A stretch of 64,000 nt of DNA from Sphingobacterium sp. (GTDB taxonomy: Bacteria > Bacteroidota > Bacteroidia > Sphingobacteriales > Sphingobacteriaceae). Positions 8,476 to 15,015 of the stretch are shown piece after piece; the stretch's first letter is position 1; every line of letters starts with the position of its first letter. The stretch lies in contig JAITTY010000006.1 in the NCBI GenBank assembly GCA_031286695.1, forward strand, positions 1-64,000. The letters run 5' to 3'. Made by a program: the position numbers and the translations under genes. The notes beneath the pieces are model-generated. The model was given only the letters and a program-made list of their open reading frames with translations, was not told where the DNA came from and ran no database searches.

Positions 8476-9564
8476 TTAGCTGTATTGTTTTGCAATTTTC
8501 TTTTCGGGTTCGATGTAAAACATATATAAGAAAAATAAAAATAGGTATTCTAGTGGCTTCATCAAAATATAAGTCATATTTGATGCGCTGGTAGAATTAA
8601 TTTTGACGGAGATGTTAAAACCATATTTATCATAGCAATATCTGACATAGCGATGGAGTGCTGGGGATAAATCGCTTAATATTTCTTCGAATGCATTGGC
8701 CACCTGAAGCTGTCGATTGACAATGATCGTGTTACCATGTCTAGTGCCTAGCCTTAGGGGTTTAACAAGGGCGGGATTTCCCTTAGCTGCAACTGTACAG
8801 AGGTAATGTCCCTGATGATCGAGGATAGGAGGGTGCATTTTTTGTGAAAAAGCCCAAGTGGTTGTTTCTGTGAAAACTTTCACCATGGAATCCCGATCCT
8901 GTCCCAAAAGGATGAGGATGATCGTTAGTAGGAGAAAGACCGGAATAAGTAAAATAAGCGCCCATGCCGGATAATTTAGCTTTTTCGAAAGCAAATTATT
9001 GATCTTATTGAGCGTGCTGTTGGCATAGCTTCTGGTCAAGGCATAACCCTGTTCTTCAACGATGATTTTTCGGATTAATCCTATACTCATGATCAAGCAG
9101 CATATTGGTGTGAAAATAAAGTATAGGGTTCCTTCGTTGCCAACATACATATCCAATGTGGATGTATCGTGGTGACTGACCTGAACGAGTACAAACACAC
9201 TGATTATACTGCCTATCATTAACATAATCAGCATCAGAACAAGAGGAATAGGGGGGATTTTTCGTCCTTTGATCCAAATCGCTATTGCGGAAATATTAAA
9301 TGCGATGAAATAAAACAAAAGCGAGACAAGGTGTTTCCCACCGTAGGGAATATAGCAATCACCATCTACGGGATCCACGGCCTGATTATATTGACTCGAG
9401 TGGAATAATAGCCCTACCCCGCTTATCATTAATGAAATGAGGTAGCTGATGATGACGGCATACTCAACAATTGTCATTTTCCGTTGTTGTTTGTTGATAA
9501 CAGAACGAAGCAGATATAAAATTGCAAAAAGCGTAAGAATAATAAGCAGAAGAATGAAGATCAT
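8476..9564 (-). CDS. Polytopic inner-membrane protein of unknown function
   Basis: The 362-residue protein has six or seven predicted membrane helices: about 1-20, 32-54, 78-98, 106-127, 147-164, 198-221 and a final one near 333-350. Between the last two helices is a soluble region with conserved-looking segments (YLCTVAAKGNPALVKPLRLG and HGNTIIVNRQLQVANAFEE). I recognise this as an uncharacterised Bacteroidota family but cannot name it safely. The cysteine pair in FTPICCLI lies within a membrane segment. No operon partner is evident. Confidence 0.7.
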   Translation of the reverse strand: MIFILLLIILTLFAILYLLRSVINKQQRKMTIVEYAVIISYLISLMISGVGLLFHSSQYNQAVDPVDGDCYIPYGGKHLVSLLFYFIAFNISAIAIWIKGRKIPPIPLVLMLIMLMIGSIISVFVLVQVSHHDTSTLDMYVGNEGTLYFIFTPICCLIMSIGLIRKIIVEEQGYALTRSYANSTLNKINNLLSKKLNYPAWALILLIPVFLLLTIILILLGQDRDSMVKVFTETTTWAFSQKMHPPILDHQGHYLCTVAAKGNPALVKPLRLGTRHGNTIIVNRQLQVANAFEEILSDLSPALHRYVRYCYDKYGFNISVKINSTSASNMTYILMKPLEYLFLFFLYMFYIEPEKKIAKQYS

Positions 9565-9775
9565 AATTGGATGAGCAGTTATAATTCTAAGACCAATATC
9601 GTCAAATCATTTGGTTTAATTCAGATACCAGCCAGTCTTTTTTTTGCATTCTATTCGTTTAGTTGCTTGAGACCAACATTATTGAAGTGTTTAAAAGGTT
9701 GGAATTCAAAATTTCTTCAGCAGTATATTCTATGAGCGGATAGCTATAGAGCCAATGTCTAGCAAAGCTCAGCGC

Positions 9776-10594
9776 TTAATCTTTGCCGAATAGCCTGCTC
9801 CAAAAACTCTTTCTTTTGTTGTTCTGAGAACTCTCTTTGTTTTCAAAATGTTTAGGGTCGGCATGTATTGTCTCTGTTTTGACATTTGGTAAAATCTCAT
9901 TTTCAGGAAGTCCATTGCGTTGTTCTATTTCCTGGATCTGTTTTAATGCAGTTGTTTGATATAAAAGCGGTCCTTCTTTATCGCAGTTAAAGAGGTTGGA
10001 GTAGCTTTTTGATTCATTCAGATCAAAAGGTTGTGGTTCGACAACTTCTGTTGCTTCCAAAAGACCAAGGTTACGATCTTTGGCATATTGCAGTGCATTG
10101 AGGAAAATAGAAATACGGTTATCAGAAAATAGCGTATCTAGTTCAGCTTTGATCGTTGGGTTGCTATAGTAGTCTACCAACAATTGGGCAACTTTTTCTG
10201 CCGGGATAAAGACACCCGAACAATAGTTTTCTACAAGTCTATTTTCGATATTATTGGTTAGAAATTCGTGTTGTACAAATTCTTTCCACTGTTTATAATA
10301 GCGGGACAAATGGTCATTTTTGGAGAAGGATAGGGCTCCACCTCGAACATAGAAGTATTTTTCGAAAAAACCTTGGACAACAGCAATGAAAAATCCATGG
10401 GTTTTGTCAAAATAATCATTTTTGTCGGTTTCCCGACCCGCATTTAAGGTGTCTTGGTACTTGGTTTTATAGAAGTCTTCTAGTTGGTGAATTGCAGAAA
10501 TTTCCTCAATCTTTTCGGGATTTTTGAGCAACTCAAAATACCAAGTTTCTATCTGCTGTTCTGAAATGGGGTGGTAACTAATATCATAGCCCAT
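9776..10594 (-). CDS. Hypothetical cytoplasmic protein
   Basis: The 272-residue protein starts MGYDISYHPISE and has no signal peptide or membrane segment. It is predicted mostly helical, with a basic, Asn/Lys-rich tail ending FWSRLFGKD, a short amphipathic end of the type sometimes seen as a membrane-touching or interaction tail. No family recognised. It is preceded by an A+T-rich region and separated from the next minus-strand gene by about 210 bases without visible features. Confidence 0.65.
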   Translation of the reverse strand: MGYDISYHPISEQQIETWYFELLKNPEKIEEISAIHQLEDFYKTKYQDTLNAGRETDKNDYFDKTHGFFIAVVQGFFEKYFYVRGGALSFSKNDHLSRYYKQWKEFVQHEFLTNNIENRLVENYCSGVFIPAEKVAQLLVDYYSNPTIKAELDTLFSDNRISIFLNALQYAKDRNLGLLEATEVVEPQPFDLNESKSYSNLFNCDKEGPLLYQTTALKQIQEIEQRNGLPENEILPNVKTETIHADPKHFENKESSQNNKRKSFWSRLFGKD

Positions 10595-10794
10595 AATGAC
10601 TGTTTTTAATCGCTTATGTTGTAATTGCTAATATATTAAAAATTAACAGTTTGTGCAATATGAATTCCTCAGATATCGTGCTTTTTTGGCCTAAACAGAC
10701 AGGTTGATGACAATTTCATACAGCGATAGGGTGGGATAACATGTTTGCCTATTTCATGATAATTAATTACTTTGGTCACAAACAGAATTTTTAT

Positions 10795-11328
10795 ATGAAG
10801 CACTTACTATTTATTATTTTCATGTCGGCGAGCTTATTTTTTACAGCTTGTCAATCCCCGAGTCCAGAGACTTTTTTCGGAAAAGTTGTTTTAAACACAA
10901 ATCTTGTAGCAGATTTTGCCCCTGAACGCTACGGCAAACAGCTCGAGCAGGAGACCGTAGAATTTGCAGATATGCCCTCCAGTAAGAAAGTAGGCGATGA
11001 AGCTCAAAAATCTGTCGGGATCAAAATTCAGGTTGTCGAAAAGGCCTTAAAGGATATTAAAGAACTGAATGTTTCCGATGCCGATGCAAAAGCATTGAAA
11101 GAGCAGTCTATCGCATTATTTGAAAAAGTGTTGCCTGTCTATAAAAATGAATATACCGCTTATGCAAAGTTATGCGACGGTAAAGGTTCGGCTGAAGAAA
11201 AGCAGGCTTTACTCCAGAAGATCGAAAAAAACGATATGCCTTCTATTAATGCGGTGTTTGACAACGTATATGCTCTAGGAAAAGCTTATGCTGAAAAACA
11301 TAACTTGAATGTTAACTGGGGAAATTAA
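10795..11328 (+). CDS. Putative lipoprotein, helical, unknown function
   Basis: From the ATG at 10795 the product is 177 residues with a classic lipoprotein signal peptide: KHLLFIIF core and lipobox FFTAC (cysteine at residue 20). The frame is open upstream to 10741, but that 18-residue extension would bury the signal peptide. The mature part is charged and probably all-helical (for example VVEKALKDIKELNVSDADAK), as in small helical-bundle periplasmic proteins. It ends 4 nt before the start chosen for the next gene, so co-translation is likely. Confidence 0.75.
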   Translation: MKHLLFIIFMSASLFFTACQSPSPETFFGKVVLNTNLVADFAPERYGKQLEQETVEFADMPSSKKVGDEAQKSVGIKIQVVEKALKDIKELNVSDADAKALKEQSIALFEKVLPVYKNEYTAYAKLCDGKGSAEEKQALLQKIEKNDMPSINAVFDNVYALGKAYAEKHNLNVNWGN

Positions 11329-11332
11329 GCCG

Positions 11333-11821
11333 ATGGAGGAAACAAGTTTATACAGAAATAAACGGAAAACAATGCAGCTATTGTCAATTTCTGGAGCCTT
11401 ATGTTTGTTGCTTTTGCTCGTTTTATTGTACAGTATCGGTTTATTTGATGGTGTATTTAAAGCCAAACCGACAGTTTTTTCTGCCGGAGCATTGCTGGTA
11501 CTTCTCATTTTATTGTTTTCCAGCCTACTGAGTCTTCGCGATAAAACAGCGCAAATTGTTTTGAACGACCGTTATTTTCTTGGAAAGACAACACCCGTAT
11601 CGAAGGCTTTTGGTCGAGGCGACTGGCAAGATGTCAAAAGTATCGACTTACAAAAAGTCGGTGGTGATACTATGGTCATCGTTACATTGGGTAATCCCCC
11701 TAAATATAAAGAGCAGCTTTCGTCGCTGTTATGGAAGATGGCTTATCAAGAATCCACGCAAGAGTTGTGTATTATGTATTCGTCCTCAACCATTGATTTG
11801 GAGCCCTCAGAGTTGTATTAA
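11333..11821 (+). CDS. Small two-helix membrane protein, STM3941-like
   Basis: The 162-residue protein has two membrane segments (about residues 15-36 and 44-65) and then a soluble PH-like beta-rich domain (QIVLNDRYFLG... FGRGDWQDVKSIDL). Topology and the DWxDI-type strand resemble the STM3941 family of unknown function. The start at 11333 (MEETSLYR) is preferred over an upstream ATG that overlaps the preceding lipoprotein gene. The two genes form a probable operon. Confidence 0.65.
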   Translation: MEETSLYRNKRKTMQLLSISGALCLLLLLVLLYSIGLFDGVFKAKPTVFSAGALLVLLILLFSSLLSLRDKTAQIVLNDRYFLGKTTPVSKAFGRGDWQDVKSIDLQKVGGDTMVIVTLGNPPKYKEQLSSLLWKMAYQESTQELCIMYSSSTIDLEPSELY

Positions 11822-11853
11822 CTTTTTGTTTCTTATTGGAAAGGAACAAAAGT
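11821..11853. terminator. Possible bidirectional terminator between convergent genes
   Basis: An imperfect inverted repeat (ACTTTTTGTTTC and GGAACAAAAGT) lies in the short gap between the STM3941-like gene and the sigma-factor gene. Both arms are T/A-rich, so it could serve both strands, but mismatches make it weak. Confidence 0.35.
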
Positions 11854-11874
11854 AACCGATACATAACGAACAAA

Positions 11875-13116
11875 TTAGGTCATTGCAGACTTTATAGCAT
11901 CAATCTTCTGTTGGATGATTTCCTTTTCCAATGTTGTTTTGGCGAGGGTTTTTGCTCTATTAAAGTTTGCGATGGCTTTGTTTTTATCCAGTTCCTTATA
12001 AAGTTCCCCGAGGAGGACAAAATAAAAGTGATTGTCTTCTAGCTGTAAGGTTTTTACTTCGGCCAACGCAGTTTTAGCACCTTTTACTTTATATAGTGCA
12101 AATATTCTATTCAATGCAGCTGCAGGGGAATAATTGACGACTAATAAACGATCATACCATTGCAGGATTTCGGTCCATTTTTTAGGACTGTCTTCCTTTA
12201 TACAATGGCATTGAGCAATTTTCGCTTCCAGATGATAAGATGTGAGTTCGTCGCCCGATGCAGCGTTATTCAGAAAATAAAACCCCTGCTGTATGAGTTC
12301 TTGATTCCAGCGTTCCTCATCTTGTTGCTCATACAATATGAAATCACCTTCATTGGTCAGCCTAGCCTCGAAACGGGAAGAATGGAAACAAATCAGCGCA
12401 ATGAGCGCATTGGTCTTAGGTGTATTGGTTTTTTCATAAGTTGAAAGCATTAGCGCAAGGCGTAACGCTTCAACACAGAGCTCCTTTCTTAAAATTTGAT
12501 TTTGGGTTTTAGAATAATACCCTTCATTGAATAAGAGGTAAATAATATGAAGTACATTATCGAGGCGTTTGATAATTTCTGCTTGGGAGGGCAGTTCGAG
12601 TTCGATTTTTTCTAAACGTAGTTTTTCCTTTGCTCTGAATAGGCGCTTATTGATGGTTTCTTTGTTGGAAAGAAATGCTTCGGCAATTTCTTCTATACCA
12701 AAACCACAGAGGATTCTAAGGGCAAGACCAATTTGAGCCTCACTGGCAATTGCTGGTGTGCAGATGGCAAACAGCATTTTCAATTGGCTATCTTTAATAT
12801 TTTCCTGCGAGAAACTAAACTCGACGAAGGTTTCCCCTTCTGGCTCCCTCTGCCGTATTACAGGGATGATTTTATCTGTAAATATTTTATTTCTTCTAAA
12901 ATGGGCCAAGGTCTTTTGTTTTGCAACTGTGTACAGCCAAGCCGTAGGATTTGCAGGAACGCCTTTGGTCTGCCAGGATTCTGTGGCAACCAAGAACGTT
13001 TCGCTGACAATATCTTCCGCTATTTCGATGTACTGGAGACCAAAACTCTTGCTGATGACAGCGACTATTTTGGTGAATTCTTGCTGGAAAAGCTGTTTTA
13101 AAAAATCTGGATCCAT
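11875..13116 (-). CDS. RNA polymerase sigma factor, ECF42-type with C-terminal TPR-like extension
   Basis: From MDPDFLKQLF the product is 413 residues, more than twice the length of a plain ECF factor. Sigma region 2 lies at about residues 10-75 (QEFTKIVAVISK... AWLYTVAKQKTLAHFRR) and region 4 at about 120-180 (LALRILCGFGIEEIAEAFL... INKRLFRAKEKLR). A 230-residue helical C-terminal domain follows, ending in TPR-like repeats. This is the hallmark of the ECF42 group, whose genes sit next to DGPF/YCII proteins, exactly as here. These factors lack a classical anti-sigma; the C-terminal domain is thought to be regulatory. An upstream extension to 13155 would run through a 32-bp palindrome and is rejected. 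Confidence 0.88.
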   Translation of the reverse strand: MDPDFLKQLFQQEFTKIVAVISKSFGLQYIEIAEDIVSETFLVATESWQTKGVPANPTAWLYTVAKQKTLAHFRRNKIFTDKIIPVIRQREPEGETFVEFSFSQENIKDSQLKMLFAICTPAIASEAQIGLALRILCGFGIEEIAEAFLSNKETINKRLFRAKEKLRLEKIELELPSQAEIIKRLDNVLHIIYLLFNEGYYSKTQNQILRKELCVEALRLALMLSTYEKTNTPKTNALIALICFHSSRFEARLTNEGDFILYEQQDEERWNQELIQQGFYFLNNAASGDELTSYHLEAKIAQCHCIKEDSPKKWTEILQWYDRLLVVNYSPAAALNRIFALYKVKGAKTALAEVKTLQLEDNHFYFVLLGELYKELDKNKAIANFNRAKTLAKTTLEKEIIQQKIDAIKSAMT

Positions 13117-13127
13117 AAGTTTAAAAT

Positions 13128-13159
13128 AGGAGTGGCTGTGCACGTGTACAGCCACTCCT
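13128..13159 (-). terminator. 32-bp near-perfect palindrome between the DGPF and sigma-factor genes
   Basis: The two 16-nt arms (13128-13143 and 13144-13159) pair completely except for one G-U position. On the minus strand the hairpin begins 8 nt after the DGPF stop codon and ends 11 nt before the sigma start codon, followed by TATTTTAAAC. It could be a leaky terminator or attenuator that lowers sigma-factor expression relative to the two upstream genes, or an operator. The T-run is modest, so full termination is doubtful. Confidence 0.55.
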
Positions 13160-13167
13160 GTATATGA

Positions 13168-13506
13168 TTAGTTGAGCAGTGCACGTATCTCTACACTACC
13201 GTTAAATTCGAGAATAGGACAGCCATGGGCCAAGGTTGTAGCTTCGTCAAGATCCTCTGCTGCAACGACAATAAAACCGCCGAGTCTCTCCCTAATTTCC
13301 ACAAAAGGTCCATCTGTAACGATACCGCCTGGCTTTAATACCTTTCCGGCAGGCTCAAGACGGGAGCCATGATCCTTCAGTTTACCTTGGGTATCGATGT
13401 CATGGATCCAGTCGAACCACCTTTTGTTCACAGCTTTTGCTTCTTCTTCTGTCAGTTGACTTTGCTCATTGGCCCCCTGACGAAATAATAAGATGAAATC
13501 TTTCAT
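13168..13506 (-). CDS. DGPF/YCII-related domain protein
   Basis: The 112-residue protein begins MKDFILLFRQG, and carries the family signature TDGPFVEIRERLGGF at about residues 63-77, followed by the conserved DLDEATTLAHGCP segment. YCII-like proteins are small ferredoxin-fold proteins. DGPF members are encoded beside ECF42 sigma factors, as here, and are thought to belong to the same regulatory unit or to be its target. It is probably co-transcribed with the AhpD-like gene upstream and the sigma gene downstream. Confidence 0.9.
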   Translation of the reverse strand: MKDFILLFRQGANEQSQLTEEEAKAVNKRWFDWIHDIDTQGKLKDHGSRLEPAGKVLKPGGIVTDGPFVEIRERLGGFIVVAAEDLDEATTLAHGCPILEFNGSVEIRALLN

Positions 13507-13546
13507 TTTTATGGTTTAATTTATCGTATAAATATACGTTTCGTGT

Positions 13547-14023
13547 TTATGAAGTTGGTTGTACTTTGTGCTGCCCAACTTTGTAGCTTCCTGCCTGTGT
13601 ACGGAAGGAAATATTGATCCTATTATAGGAATTGATTGCTGTAATGGCCAAGGTCAGGTCAATAAGTTCTTCTTCCGAAAATAGCGTAGTCGCTTTAGCA
13701 TAAACCTCGTCCGATACATCGCCATGTGTAATTTTCGTCACGGCTTCGGCCCATTCCAGCGCAGCGCGTTCACGTGTACTATACAGGGGGGCTTCCCGCC
13801 AGGCATCCAATAAGAACAATCGTTGTGGTTGATCTCCGGTGGCCAGTAGATCTTTTGAATGCATATCTAGACAATATGCACAGCCATTGATTTGTGATAC
13901 ACGGAAATAAATAAGATGCAAAAGCTCTTGTTCTATCGAGCACTTGCTCAGATATGCACCTATTCCAAACATCGATTTCATGGCATTTTGCCCTTTTGCG
14001 AAAAAATTAATTCGTTGTTCCAT
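13547..14023 (-). CDS. Carboxymuconolactone decarboxylase/AhpD-like protein
   Basis: The 158-residue protein has the AhpD-type redox motif C48-x2-C51-x3-H55 (GCAYCLDMHSK) in the helical carboxymuconolactone decarboxylase fold. The downstream REAPLYSTRERAALEWAEAVTK segment is typical of the family. Proteins with this motif act as alkylhydroperoxidases or disulphide oxidoreductases. It is the first gene of the probable sigma-factor operon, which suggests that the ECF42 unit deals with an oxidative or electrophilic stress. That role is inference. Confidence 0.88.
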   Translation of the reverse strand: MEQRINFFAKGQNAMKSMFGIGAYLSKCSIEQELLHLIYFRVSQINGCAYCLDMHSKDLLATGDQPQRLFLLDAWREAPLYSTRERAALEWAEAVTKITHGDVSDEVYAKATTLFSEEELIDLTLAITAINSYNRINISFRTQAGSYKVGQHKVQPTS

Positions 14024-14220
14024 TTTTTTATTGTTTTTAGTGTAACTGATTTACACCACAACAATGCTTGAAGTTAAAGAAATTGGACAGCTTGATCTGT
14101 AAATTTTATATTTAAATTGTAAACATCTGTATTTCAGTTCTTTAATTTAGATATTTCTCTAATAAAATTCTAATAATTTTCTAAAAGATCTCTAACGAAT
14201 CATGGGGGTAGGAATGTGGA

Positions 14221-14240
14221 CCTTTGCAGGCAAAGGAGGA
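14221..14240 (+). promoter_or_regulatory. Strong Shine-Dalgarno overlapped by a small hairpin ahead of mgtC
   Basis: An AAGGAGG element (14233-14239) stands 8 nt before the ATG at 14248 and fixes the start codon. CCTTTGC (14221-14227) can pair with GCAAAGG (14230-14236), giving a 6-bp stem with a 4-nt loop that would hide the first half of the ribosome binding site. Such strong Shine-Dalgarno sequences are unusual in Bacteroidota, so translational control is plausible. Confidence 0.45.
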
Positions 14241-14247
14241 CAAAGAG

Positions 14248-14952
14248 ATGAGTGTTTTTGAATTTGCCATACGATTACTTGCAGCATTACTTTTGGGCGC
14301 TGCCGTGGGAGTAGAGCGCCAATGGCGTCAGAAAAATGCGGGACTTCGGACAAACACCTTAGTTTCGTTGGGAGTAGCAGCTTTTGTGCTGCTTTCCATA
14401 GAAATTGGCGGTGATGCTACCGGACGGATCGCTTCTTATGTGGTCAGCGGAATTGGTTTTCTCGGCGCTGGTGTGATTATGAAGGACGGTTTGAATGTGC
14501 ATGGCCTGAACACGGCAGCGACGATTTGGTGTTCGGCAGCCGTAGGCGCGCTCTCCGGTTTAGGTTTGTATCCCCAAGCATCTGTCGTTGCGCTGGCTAT
14601 TATTTTTACACACCTGATCTTTCGTCCAATCGGACAAAAAATGGCCTTCTTGACTTTTAATAAATCGGCAGCATCACAGACCGAATATCTACTGACCATA
14701 GCCTGTGGGATAGACATCGAAAATCATATTCGTGTTTTATTGATGCAGATGCTAAGCAGTAACGAAAAGCTATTGTTGTCTTCTCTTTCGAGTGACGATA
14801 CCGTGGCTACAAATACCGTTGTTATTAGGGCCATTGTTAGAGCCATCGGTCAGCAAGACAGTCTTATTGAGCGGATGGCTAGCCGATTGACCATCGAAGA
14901 AAGAGTAACAAAAATAAGCTGGGAAATTATTGGTACAGAGTCGGATTTGTAA
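14248..14952 (+). CDS. MgtC/SapB family membrane protein
   Basis: The 234-residue protein contains the MgtC domain: ALLLGAAVGVERQW in the first helix, RTNTLVSLGVAAF, then GIGFLGAGVIMK and LNTAATIWCSAAVGAL. There are about five membrane helices, followed by a soluble ACT-like C-terminal domain (about residues 135-234). MgtC proteins support growth or survival at low Mg2+ and, in Salmonella, act on membrane ATP synthase. The start at 14248 is set by an AAGGAGG element; an upstream in-frame ATG at 14224 falls inside that element. The Mg2+ P-type ATPase gene follows on the same strand, separated by an 18-bp tandem repeat, so Mg2+-dependent co-regulation is likely. Confidence 0.9.
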   Translation: MSVFEFAIRLLAALLLGAAVGVERQWRQKNAGLRTNTLVSLGVAAFVLLSIEIGGDATGRIASYVVSGIGFLGAGVIMKDGLNVHGLNTAATIWCSAAVGALSGLGLYPQASVVALAIIFTHLIFRPIGQKMAFLTFNKSAASQTEYLLTIACGIDIENHIRVLLMQMLSSNEKLLLSSLSSDDTVATNTVVIRAIVRAIGQQDSLIERMASRLTIEERVTKISWEIIGTESDL

Positions 14953-15014
14953 TACAGGTCGGATCGGTAATAAGAATAGAATCTGTAATAAGAATGGGAT
15001 TTAAAGAAATTAAA
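14943..15014 (+). repeat. Four imperfect 18-bp tandem repeats between mgtC and the Mg2+ ATPase gene
   Basis: Consecutive 18-nt units start at 14943, 14961, 14979 and 14997. Units 2 and 3 read GGATCGGTAATAAGAATA and GAATCTGTAATAAGAATG; unit 1 is GGATTTGTAATACAGGTC and unit 4 is diverged (GGATTTAAAGAAATTAAA). Unit 1 contains the mgtC stop codon (14950-14952), and unit 4 ends 1 nt before the ATPase start codon. The repeat therefore fills the whole spacer and includes the ATPase ribosome-binding region. Confidence 0.75.
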
Positions 15015-15015
15015 A

